From the NCBI GenBank assembly GCA_033807695.1, contig CM066301.1:62001-126000 (forward strand): DNA of 64,000 nt, given 5' to 3'. Below the pieces are notes generated by a model. It searched no databases and was not told the origin of the DNA. It saw only the letters and a program-made list of their open reading frames with translations. Made by a program: the position numbers and the translations under genes. Source of the DNA: Daedaleopsis sinensis. Lineage: Eukaryota > Basidiomycota > Agaricomycetes > Polyporales > Polyporaceae. The stretch's first letter is position 1, and each line of letters begins with the position of its first letter. This document shows, piece after piece, positions 41,136 to 51,947 of the stretch.

Positions 41136-43543
41136 TTATGTAACCTCTGTAACCTCTGTAACATAGGGTGCGATTTTGCTGATGCCATAGAGATAAGTGT
41201 GCCACTCTACGGCCTTGAAACCGCTGTTGATTTTCTCTGCAATATCGCGCGGTGGACGGTCCAAGAACCCAGGTAGAAAGGAGCGGACCCGAGCGACACG
41301 TTTCCCATGTTCTGTCCAGACCTCTCCCTGGAGAACCGCGCAACGAGTGTTCTTCGGGTCAGACCTTGTTGCACCCTTGATGGTTCCCCGCCAAAGCCCG
41401 AGAAGTAGATCACCCCAGTTCAAGTCGGCCAAGTGCATGAGATCGAGAGGAAAACTCATAGGCATCGGAAATGTACGAGGAAGCCCTGAGAAAATGCTGG
41501 GTTTGGATAGACCGGTAGCCTTCCTGATAGCCTTGTATTGAGTCTCGTTCTGGGCCGAAAGGAGCCAAGCCAAGTTCTCATTATAGCGTACAACAGACGG
41601 ACCAGGGGGAATTGACGAGAGTGAAATGTCTCCATGGTCGCACGATGGGACCTCGTAGTTGTTCGGTTTGAGCAAAACAGGATAGTAATGCGGGCAGCCG
41701 GCCTTGTGACGACCAGGCATGGCGCACTGACAGCGACACCCAAAAACACCATGATGACCGACAGAACCTGTGACGAGTGTCATCGCAGGACCATCGGCAA
41801 GACCAGCAACCACAAAGGGATACGAGACGACACAGGCCTTCAGACTGGCGTTATAGCAGCGAAGTCCCTCTTTCATTAGTGCGGCGACGTGGTAGAACCC
41901 AGTGTGCAGGAATGAATCAAGGTCTTGCGGATGGTTCGGGCCCGGAATTACCCCAGCAGGAATGACGTAGATTTTCTTGTAGCGGAGACCCGGACGCAAG
42001 TTCACCACGACCCAGAGGTACATCCAGCAATCAGATTGTTTGTTTTGATAGAGCTGCGCACCGTCTATAGAGAACGTGAGGACGAAGTCATGCTCGCGAA
42101 TCGTTTTTGCAGAGACCGCCTCTAGTAGCAGAGAACCAGACGCGAGATCCCGATACGAAGACAAAGGTTCGCCAGGCTTGGCCCCTGCAAGATTCTGCAT
42201 GCACGCTGTGTGCAGATACCCCAGTTCTTGAGAGCACTCCAACGAACGAGTCATTGCCTGCAGCTGTGGTCCCAGCGGCAGTGTCGTAAAGTGCTGTCTA
42301 CCGACCAAGTTTCCTTTGGCGAGCTCAACCGGGCAGTACCTTTTTTGGTGACACTTCGGGCATTCGTCGAGCGCTGCAAACGGGCCAGTGAAGCCGATGC
42401 AACTGTTAATGCACATGTCGTTCTTGATGGGGCTGATCCCTGTGAGGCGCTTCGCTGCCAGTTCTACCTGTGCACATGCAAAGCAGCGAAAGGGTTGTCA
42501 TTAGCGTTGTAACAGATACCAGACACGAGCGGTGTTCTTACACCTGCATGACTTAATATCTTGCGCTCCGGTGAATCGAGTAGAACCGTCTTGCGAACGT
42601 TTTCATACGTCGCTCTTGACGCATTCTCAGTGTCGAGATAGAGCCCAAGCGACATGACCAGATCCTTGTCCTCGAGCGAGAGCTCGTCACATATCGGATG
42701 GCGCAACCGGTGGATCGTATCCTCGTCCAAACCGGAGTTGTCCAGTGTCGCTGTTTTGAGAAGATTGATGAACGCCATGCTTCTCCGCATGTCCTCCAGC
42801 TTGATCTCGATTTCTGGTGCGTCGACTCCTGATGGGTCTGTGGAGAAGCGTAGATGTCAACAACATCATCACACGAATGGATGACTGATATAAATCTCAC
42901 CATCTGGCCCGGATCCAGCTGGAGGTTGATTTGAATGTTCGTCCCCCGGGCCGCCGCCACCTGCGCCGTCAGATGAGGGATCCCTCTCCTCGGATGCCGC
43001 GTTCCCGTTGGTTCCACCGCCAGTACTAGACCCAGCAAGGTTGTTGCCTGAGTTCAGCCCCGAACCCGAAGCCCCAGAGCCAGATCCTGAAGCCCCAGAA
43101 CCCGAACCAGTGTCGCCGTTAGGGTTGCCATTAGCAGCATTGCCGGTAGAGTCCCCGAAGTCAAAGGCCCCGTTAGAGTCCCAGTTTGAGCCGCCAGCCG
43201 GATTGTATGGAAGTCCGAGGGGCGGTGGCGCAGCGCCAGCTCCGGGGAGTCCGCCGTCCCATTCTGCATTGCCAAGTGGGTTATCGTGAACTTGCTCTGC
43301 ACCAAGCGGCTAGCACGTCTTCGTCAATGCAGTGTTTCAGAACCGTAACAGCATCACAAAGTGACTCACCAGAGGCACATCCCGGGTATTTGCGCTGGCC
43401 GTAGCACGTACTCGTGTTCTTGTAGGAACGGGCTCGCCCATCCGGTAGGGACGATGCTTATTCAATGTCCTGAGTCCAACTACCTTGCCCTTGCAGATGG
43501 GACACCCCACACAAGGTTGTCTGCGCTCTTTGTCCTTCGGCAT
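41136..43543 (-). pseudogene. Plavaka/Tnp2-type transposase, C-terminus missing
   Basis: Exons 43543-43370, 43309-42901, 42837-42542 and 42467-41136 join in phase to 736 residues. The N-terminus has a Cys/His cluster, CVGCPICKGKVVGLRTLNKH, probably a zinc finger. Exon 2 is a Gly/Asn/Ser linker. The core matches what I know of Agaricomycete Plavaka (CACTA-like, Tnp2) transposases: CINSCIGFTGPF, FSIDGAQLYQNKQSDCWMYL, VIPGPNHPQDLDSFL, ADGPAM, and LDLMHLADLNWGDLLLGLW. These proteins normally continue well beyond this point. Here the frame ends right after YLYGISKIAP in short TAACCTCTG repeats, so the element is probably dead. No terminal inverted repeats were identified. Confidence 0.85.
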
Positions 43544-44547
43544 CCTATGGAGACGCCAAGAGTTCGATCTGAGCTAGGAGGGGAGTGGGTGTATGCGGCA
43601 GGTCGTGGCAGTAGTAAGTCGGTGGCGGCTGCAGCGAAGTCAGTAGTACCACGAGATCTCTTCCTAGCGGACAGTCACGCGAACGACACTCATGGGTCAG
43701 ACACGGTCCAATCGGGTAATATTTTACTACGTCGGTCGGAGTAACATGAGTTCGAGAATTAGACATAGGAATAGTGTCCTCGAGAGGCAAGAGATCGTGG
43801 TTGAAGAGAAGGTTCATACCCGATTAGGACGTGGATGAGGGCAATAGGCGCCAGTCGCATCTAGAGGCGTGGCAATGCGTAAAACTGCGTGCACTTTGCA
43901 CCCCTACGGCTCAGTGCGTGTTCATGCGTACACGCGCGTTCCCACTTTCCACTGGGCTTTGAAGCTTGAAGACTCGAAACCTTCGCGGGTCGGAGGGTCG
44001 GAGGGTCGGGCGGGCCCGGGTGTAAGTCCTAGGAGGAGCACTAGTACTGCGGGCACGACGCGCGGGGCCTACTAATAAAGGAGAGATAAGTGACGAAACG
44101 GCCGACTGCCGGGGAACGAGCAGCGGCAAGCGGGACGCGAACGGTCCAAGACGATAATAAACGTGCGAGCGGGACGCTCGGCCCTGCGGAATCGTGCTGC
44201 AAGCAGCGTGATGAGGAGGGCGAGTAGGAGGGCGGGTAGGATGGCGGGGGGGCAGGCGTGTCGTGTGGGCCGGAGCGGGGCGAAGCAGGGCGGTGCGCGC
44301 AAGGACGACGCAGGTAGGGAGGGGCATAAATACAATCGCATAGGGACAAACGGGGAAAACAGAACTCGGACGGCGCAAGGTCCGATAATAGGGGGGAGTG
44401 GTTAAGAGCGGGAGACGAAGCGAGAGCGAGCGAGCAAAGACAGGACGGACGGTGCGCAGATACGTATAAGTACCTACGAAAGACCGTCCACGAGTGGCCA
44501 AGTCAAGAGGGACGTCGGTGCATTATATTTTGATTAGTTCGCCGCGC
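43544..44547. other. Intergenic, nothing recognised
   Basis: The stretch lies upstream of the transposase and 3' of the membrane-protein gene. Several frames are open on both strands in its GC-rich right half, but no start, splice pattern or family supports a gene. Confidence 0.5.
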
Positions 44548-45096
44548 TCACTCGTTCGCGACCTGCAAAAGAGAGGCACGCGTCAGCATACCGCAAGCAC
44601 CGCAGACGTCCGTCGCCCGCGTCAGATCCAGGCCGCTCATCTGGCACCCGTGCGCGGAGAAGGGACAAACGAACAAACCACGCACCTTCAGCACCCGCCG
44701 CGGCTCGTCCTCGTACTCCCTCTCGTCGTGATCATGATGGCTATACCCCCCCTCTTGCTCATGCTCGTGCGAGTGGCCCTCCGAGCTCGCAGGCGGCGAC
44801 GCGAAGTTGCCCCCGAGCAGTCGCTCCGGCGGCGGGCTCGCCGCCTTCACGTCCCGCCCGTACCCCTGCCCTGCGTACGCCGCAGGCCCAGGCGCGAGCC
44901 CGCCCGCGGGCGGGTGCTCGTCTACGTAGCCCGCGTATGGGTCCCCCATGGACGGTGGGCGGCCCCCTGGTGCGCTCGGCGTCGGGCTCTGCTGGCGCAC
45001 GGGGGCAGCCGCGCCGCCGTACCCCTGGCCTTGGCCCTGGTATCCATGCGGCGGGGACTGCTGGAACGGAGTGTACGGGTCAGCATACGGGTTGTA

Positions 45097-45129
<33 letters not shown>

Positions 45130-47060
45130 CTGCTGCTGTTGCTGTTGCTGTTGCTGGTACTGCTGCTGGTGGTACTGCTGCTGCTGCTGCTGGTTGTACG
45201 CGGCGCCCCCGGCGTAGCCACCGGCAGCCGCCGCGCCGCTGTTGAGCCCGGCGGCGTCGAGCAGCTCGTCGCCGGTGCCGGGGCTGCGCTGGCGGTACGG
45301 GCTGTACGGGTCGTCGTACGGGTTCGGCATCGGCGGCTGCGGGCCCGCGAACGCGCTGTACGGCTGCGTGTTCGAGCCCATCGAGCGCGCGCGGTTGACG
45401 CCCATCGCGCCGATGCCCGCCGCCCCCGCGACGCCCGCCCCCGCCCCCGCGGCGCCCATGCCGTAGTCGTACGGGCTCAGCTCGGCCATGTTGTACGTCT
45501 CGGGGCCGCCGTGGCCCATGGGCTGCTGGGCGAAGGTGCCGTGGGTGGTGTCCGAGTAGCCGGTGGTCATCGAGCGGAGGTCGGACGGGGGCCCGCCGCT
45601 CATGCCGCTGAGGTCGGACTTGGGGCCCATGCGGTCGTCGGGGTAGTAGTCGTCGTCGACGAAGGCGGGCTGGGCGTGGGCGGCCTCGACGGCGGCTTCT
45701 GCGATCTCGCGGTCGAGCTTCTTGGCGCGGCGGCGGCGGATGGCGTTGGTGAGGACGGCGATGATGAGGACGAGAGCGACGAGGCCGACGACGGTGAACA
45801 CGCCGGCCACGGCACCGGTGTTGGAGAAGAAGCTGTAGGGGACTGCGTGTGAGTTCTGGTTCGAATGAGAGTGAGAGCGGGAGAGTGAAGAAGTGAAGAA
45901 GTGCACTGGTGTAGCGGAAACGTCGCGACAGGTAGTGCATGCTCACGGCACAGCGAAGTAGCAACCCGCGACAGAAGAGCACGTAAGTTCCACAGCAGCA
46001 GCGTCTGCACATGTACCGCGGATACGAGGACGTGCCGACTGCCACGAGTTCGCGACTCGTCGCTATGTTATCCACACACACAGAGCGGAGTAATAGACGA
46101 CAGCGTGGATATGATAGCAGTTCACACGCCCGTCCTCACGCAGAGGAGTGCATGTTGCTCAGCATGCGACTGTGCCCGTGCCCCTGCACTGTGGCGAACG
46201 GACCAAGCCCCCAGCGCTACAGATCTCAGCAGAAACAACGCTAACGCGAATTTGAATGAATCGATGAGATGTGACGGAGAAAGAGGAGATACCGGCCGCG
46301 GAGTGATGCTAAGTTCGATCGTGCGGTGCGGGGCGCAGGCAGGAGGCGATCATGGATGGCGATGCCACCACCGCACGCGAGCGCAGGACCGGCGTTCTGG
46401 TACGACTGGGGGTTTGGCCATGTAGTACGGCGACTACACGAACGCGCGGATAGACCACGGACGGCCGGGAGGGCGCATGACCGAGGAGGAGGAGGAGGAC
46501 ACGGAACCGCTCGGAAAACAGAGACAAGAAGACTCACCCCTTTTCCTGGCCCTTCACGTTCGACTGGCCGGCATCGACCCCAGTAGCCGTCGGAGTAACA
46601 ATGACAAACGACGTCGACGTCGCGGTCCTCCCCGCGGCGTCCGTCGTGGTGACGAAGACGGGCGAGCTCGTGGTCGTCGTCAGGGGCAGGGTTGTGCTCG
46701 TGCTCGTCGGCGTGCTGCTTGTGGAGGTGCTCGTCGTGGAGGCACTGGTGCTCGAGGTGCTGGTACTCGTGGTTGTCGTGGAGTCACCCGGGTTCGAGGT
46801 TGTGCTGGTGGAGGTTGTGCTGGTGGTGGTGTCTGTGGTGGTGGTGCTCGTCGTCGTAGGGGGCTGGGTGGTCGTCGTGGTGGAGGTGGACGAGGTGGAG
46901 GTGGACGAGGTGGAGGTGGTAGGGCTGCACAGACGGAGGCGGAGAAAGTCAGAGACAATTCAACTGAGTGGGAGCGGGACGGAGACAGTACGGGGACGTA
47001 CGTTGTAGTGGAATCCGTAGGGAGCCCACCTGGCGGGACTGCATACAGAGGAAGCACCAT
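44548..47060 (-). CDS. Mucin-like single-pass membrane protein with polyQ tail
   Basis: Pieces 47060-47002, 46924-46538, 45842-44686 and 44562-44548 are supported; the last four codons give the ending VLK-VANE across a GTGCGT..CAG intron. The outer part is a Ser/Thr-rich stalk (long TTTST runs), expected to be heavily O-glycosylated. A membrane helix follows (VAGVFTVVGLVALVLIIAVL) with a basic stop-transfer sequence, NAIRRRRAKK. The cytoplasmic tail is Pro/Gly/Tyr-rich with Gln tracts encoded by CTG/TTG-rich DNA near 45095-45200. The design resembles fungal cell-wall sensor or plasma-membrane mucins; the ligand is unknown. The start and the 46537-45843 intron are uncertain, because the phases of the flanking pieces do not match. 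A small exon or a different splice site is likely missing. Confidence 0.7.
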
Positions 47061-47469
47061 CAGCTATAGCGGCAGGGAGAGGCCCTCGAGGGCGAAAGGG
47101 GCGCACAGGTAGCCATGGTCGGGACTGGGGCTGCAAGCGGTCGGGCAAAAAGAGCGTGTGGGCGGTCGGAGGACCAGGAGAGGGCAGAGGATGGCCAGAG
47201 ACCGACGAGTAACGGGCGTCGGGGGTGGCAGGAGACGATGGCGGGAGGACGAAAGTCGACGAGCTCGCCCCTCTGCCTCAGCCAGCAACAGCCGCTAGCT
47301 CATCATCTTCTCGCCTCCGTTACGTAAGCTCCCCACTAGGACTTGTCTCGGATCTCTCTCTCGGCCTCCTGTCAGTTGACCTCAATTTTCGCACAAGTGT
47401 TCACAAGTCCACTCTTCTCGTTCACGGCTGCTCGTCTGAGAGTGACATGTAAAAAATGCGACCAAGACC

Positions 47470-48988
47470 TCACTCTGATCTCTGCTTCTTCCGACGCCCG
47501 CCCCCGTCCTCCCCGCCGAACCCGTCCTCGTCCTCGTCCTCGTCCCCACCACCCATGACCACGTCCCCGTCCTCGTCCGCATCCTCGCCCAAGCCCTTCT
47601 TCAGGCCCTTCATCTTGCGCGTCTGCAGCCGCCCGAGGTCCTGCGAGCCGACATGTATCCTCCCGCGCAGGTCGCCCATGTCGTCCACCTCCTGGTTCTT
47701 GCGCTTCCGCCCGAGGCCCTTCTCCACCTCCTGCTTGCGCATCTTCGGCCGCCGCAGCGCCTGCTTCCACATCTCCGCGTCCGCGTCCGTGTGCCGCCGC
47801 AGGCTCAGGTCGAGGAAGGGCCCCATCGGCGCGAGCTCGACCCGCGGGACGCGTGTGCCCGACGCGAGCAGCCGGACTGTGTAGGACCGGATGTGCACTT
47901 TTGGGAGCGCCTCGGGCGCAGTTTGCGTCTGGGAGGCGGAGGCAGATGAGGACGCTGCGAGCGTGGACGTCGCTGCGGTGAGCGATGGGGGGGTGGGCCC
48001 GAGTGAGATGCTGATGACGTGCTCGAGCCCGGAGAGGTGGATGGCGTCGATCGCCTCGCCGTTGAAGAAGTCCATGAGCATCGATTTGAGTTGGACGAAG
48101 CGTGGGTGTGTGTCGAACAGGTCCGACGCGAAGTGCAGCAGTGGCTTGTGGCCGGGCGTCGCTTTTAATGTCTGCAGAAGAAGTGTGTTAGCGGCGATAT
48201 CTATCGTGCACATTTTAGTTAGACCCGAAAGGTTTTGTCGGACAGCGTCTCTTCCGGTCGCGCATTTGTTCAATAAGACGAGGCAAAGAGGGAGGATAGA
48301 GACGTCGAGAACATCTCTCAGCCTCGGTCTCGTTCTCTGTCTCCTTCACGATGGGATCGAAAGAACCGCATCCCGAAACAGAGAAGCAAAAGATATACGG
48401 GCGATAGGATAAAGAACATGCACCACGCACCTTGAACTCAGTCATGCTCTTCCACCCATCGACGCCGACCTCGCACATGTCGAGCACCCGGTTGTCGAAC
48501 ATGCGCACGAACGTCAGCCCGTGCGGCCGCTTCTTCGTGCTCTGCCCGAGCACGAACAGGCTCGCGTCGTTCTTCGCCGCCCAGAACTCGAGCGACGCTG
48601 CGTCCTCGAACGGCCGCACCGCGTTTTTCTTCGAGAAGGAGATCGCATTCGGCCGCTTCAGCGCCATCTGCGTCCGCATGTGAGGGTTTGCAGGGATCGG
48701 TGGGGCGAAAGGGCGAAGGGGCGAAGGGGTCGATCAACAGTCAGTTGTATAGCATTAGGACTAGGAAAAAGAGCTGGGTACGCACAAGCTCCTTCATGAC
48801 CGCGTTCACCCGCTCGCCGGCGTGCGTGCCCTTGACGAAGATGGCCGTGCGCGCATCCTCGACCTCCTTCGGCTCGCGCGCCTGCAGCGCCCGCTTCGAC
48901 CGCGCATTTTTCGGTTTTCTGCGGCCCCCCGTTCGTTAAAGAGTGCTTTTCATAGAGGCACACGGTGTACGCACATTGTCCGGAGCAT
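47470..48988 (-). CDS. RPF2: Ribosome production factor 2 (Brix-domain protein)
   Basis: Exons 48988-48975, 48918-48786, 48667-48431 and 48171-47470 join in phase to 361 residues. The start MLRTIKPKNARSKRAL, with an intron after codon 4, matches the conserved N-terminus of Rpf2. The Brix core follows: KRPNAISFSKKNAVRPFED, LEFWAAKNDASLFVLGQS, KKRPHGLTFVRMFDNRVLDM, then FFNGEAIDAIHLSGLEHVIS. The C-terminal tail is basic and then acidic, as in the family. Rpf2 acts with Rrs1 in the nucleolus to bring the 5S RNP (Rpl5, Rpl11, 5S rRNA) into pre-60S particles. At 361 residues it is slightly longer than yeast Rpf2. It is divergently arranged with DBR1 across about 240 bp. Confidence 0.95.
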
Positions 48989-49229
48989 AGCGCCTGGTTT
49001 TAATAAAAGGGAGCGAGGGTCTGAGTTTGGCGGTGGTGGAAGGAGGAAAACAGAGAAAACGGAGCGCCCACGTGCTGCATGCTGCTGCAGCTCAGCACAC
49101 GGGCGCCTAGATGTCCTTTTCTGTTCCTCGACCCCGCTCATCCCGTCTCCCTTTCGCTCACACACCTCCCTGCGCAAACAACCGTGCAATTGAAGACCAG
49201 AATAGTCTGGCTATACAGGCTATACAGTC
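48989..49229. promoter_or_regulatory. Shared divergent promoter of RPF2 and DBR1
   Basis: Only 241 bp separate the two start codons, which face away from each other, so the regulatory region must be shared or interleaved. It contains a GGGAGCGAGGGTCTGAG stretch and AT-rich TTTTATTAAAA (about 48995-49010) on the RPF2 side. No clear TATA box is seen for DBR1. Confidence 0.6.
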
Positions 49230-51947
49230 ATGAAGGTGAGCCTTTAACCGCCCCGAGCTCTTACCACCAACCGACCTTCGTCTGCGCCCTCAGATCGCCA
49301 TCGAGGGCTGCTGCCACGGCGCGCTCGACGCCGTCTACGCGCAGATCGCGACGCTTGAGCGCGCACACGGCTACACCGTCGACGTCCTGCTCGTATGCGG
49401 CGACTTCCAGGCGATCCGCAACGCGCGCGACCTGCAGTGCATGGCTGTCCCGGACAAGTACAGGCAGCTCGGCGGGTTCGCGAAGTGCGTCGCTCGTCTC
49501 GCTCCGTCTCTTTTCCGTCCCCACTGGCCGCTTATTGTGCGTGGTTGTGCGTGTGTGCAGGTACTACACTGGCCAGGCGACTGCGCCTGTGCTGACGATT
49601 GTCATTGGCGGGAACCACGAGGCGTCGAACTACTTCTGGGAGCTGTGAGTCCCTCCTTCTCCTTTCTCTCCTCTCCTCTTCGCCCTCCTTGGTATCGTAT
49701 CCACGGTTACGACGCGTCTTGAGAGGGCAAACCGAGAAGAGACCTGCCCCATTCTCGATCTCGTGTAAACAGGAGGGGATTTGTCTCACAGGCCGCATAT
49801 ACGGACGCGTCGACGCAGCATTGGTCGGCCCAGTGCGTTTTCAGTAGCGTGCCCGAGCGTGGTTCTATGTGCTAATATGGCAAGTGCCGAAGGCTTCACT
49901 TACCTCCCTCACCGTCGTCGTTCGCTGCAAGGTTGGATTGGTGAGGCTTGGAGGTGAAGAAGGCACTTCCGTCAGTCGAAGTCTAACAGGACAGTACACT
50001 GAGGAGCGCGACGACCACCCGTCCGTCAATGTGCAATTCGGACGTGGTATACCATGTTTCTGCTCGTTTTCCTGTGCCCTGCAGACCGACGTAAAGATGT
50101 GCTAGTTATAGACCACACTCTTGCCCGTTCCTCCGTACCCAGAGCTAACGCCCTCATCCGTCCAGATACCACGGCGGCTGGCTCGCACCCAACATCTACT
50201 TCCTCGGACACGCAGGGTGCGTGCAGGTGAACGGGATCCGCATCGCAGGCGCGTCAGGCATCTTCAAGGCCCAGGACTTCCGACTCGGTGCGTCCCCTCA
50301 TCTCCTCGCCGACCGCCACTCTGCTCACGCCGTGCGCAGGCCACCACGAACGCGTCCCGTACTCCCCGGGAACGATGCGGAGCATCTACCACATCCGCGA
50401 GTATAATATCCTGCGGCTGTCCCTCGTACGTCCTCCCTCTCCTCTGACTCTAGTATTGACCGTCCGCTCACTCACTCACTCACGCACTCACGCACGCACG
50501 CACGCACGCATAGCTCACCTCCCCCGCCATCTTCCTCTCGCACGACTGGCCGCAGCACATCGTGCACCACGGCGACGCCCCCGGCCTCCTCCGGCGCAAG
50601 CCCTACTTCCGCGACGACGTCGCCAAAGGCGCGCTCGGCTCCCCGCCCCTCATGGGCCTCCTCCGCAACCTCAAGCCGCGCTGGTGGTTCGCCGCACACC
50701 TCCACTGCCGGTTCGAGGCGACCGTAGTGCATGACGGCCCTGCCCCTGCCCCTGCTCAGAACGCTGGCCCGGGAGGTGCGGGCGCTGTGAAAATAAACCC
50801 GGACGAGATCGACATCGGCGACGACGACGAGGACGGGGACACGGACGCCGCCGGCCCCAGTGCGGACGCGGGGACGCAATCGGCTGAGAGCGCGCCCGCC
50901 CCCGCCCCCGCGCAGCCCCCGCGGCAGAACCCGGAGGAGATCACGCTGGACGAGGAAGAGGACGAAGTGGAGGCGCCGCCCCCGCCTCCTCCTCCTCCCC
51001 CGCCCGTGAGCGAGACGAGGTTCCTCGCGCTGGACAAGTGTTTGCCTAAGCGGCAGTTTCTCGAGGTGCGTGTTGGTCATGCAGTTCTTTTTATCTTCGG
51101 GCTCGGGCTCCCGAGAGATGTTGGACTCTCGCGGGCGAGATGAGAGATCGATTGGCGCACCTTCGAGTACCCCAGCGGTGTGTGTGGACCGAGGGGACGT
51201 ATACAGTGCTCGCGAGCTCGGCGCCCGCTTCTGGCTTTCGGCTGATGCATGAGCGTTGCACATAAGTCGTACTCGAGACTGTTCCCCCGCTGCCCACTTG
51301 TTAATCTCGACTCGGGCCCCGACTCCCGATACACCTCCACACTGCTCTATCCAACACTAGCTCATTGCCTTTGCCCCGACAGGTCATCGACGTCGACCCC
51401 CCGCTATCCTTCTTCTCCGTGACGGGACAACCGGTGCTCGCGTTCGACCCAGAATGGCTCGCGATCGTCCGCGCGTTCAACCCGTACATGTCGCTGGCGC
51501 ACGCGCAAATCGCGTACCCCGATGAGGCGGCGGCGCGCGCGGCCGTCCGGCGCGAGCGCGAGTGGGTCGACGCGCACGTCCTCGCCGCCAAACCCGAGGG
51601 CGTCGCGCGCGTCGAGGACGTGCAGCAGTTCGTGGTCACCGCCCCCGGGCCTGGCGAGGAGGGCACGCTCGGGCGGGTGCAGCGTGAGTCTCTTCTGCTT
51701 CCCTCTCTCGTTTGCGCGGGACGCTGATCACGCTGCCCATCGTCGATCTCCCCTCCTCCTTCCGCTTCACTTCCTGTTGCGGGTGCGGATGCGGTCCCGG
51801 CTCCTTGCCTGGAACCTGAAAACACGGCGCACGATCGCGGACACAGCGCCGCACTATCCGAACCCGCAGACGGCGGCGTTCTGCGCGATGCTGCAGATCG
51901 AGAACAAGGTCGATCTCGTCGCGCGGCCGGTCGGCGCAGACAATTGA
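49230..51947 (+). CDS. DBR1: RNA lariat debranching enzyme
   Basis: Exons 49230-49235, 49294-49484, 49561-49644, 50166-50287, 50340-50425, 50514-51065, 51383-51683 and 51847-51947 join in phase to 480 residues. The first exon is only ATGAAG. Metallophosphoesterase motifs of DBR1 are present in order: [48 protein letters not shown] and [11 protein letters not shown]. The DBR1-specific C-terminus follows, with [15 protein letters not shown] and ending [16 protein letters not shown]. The enzyme cuts 2'-5' branch points of intron lariats in the nucleus. Between the catalytic domain and [16 protein letters not shown] there is an acidic Ala/Pro-rich insert with a Pro run (residues ~250-330). The third intron (521 nt) is unusually long for this gene and has no recognised content. 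Confidence 0.95.

Noticed and set aside
44494..45852. 452-codon plus-strand frame rich in Leu, Val and Arg
   Set aside because: It is antisense to the membrane-protein exon, with poly-Leu opposite the Gln tract; the minus-strand reading has a membrane helix and a proper splice to VANE.
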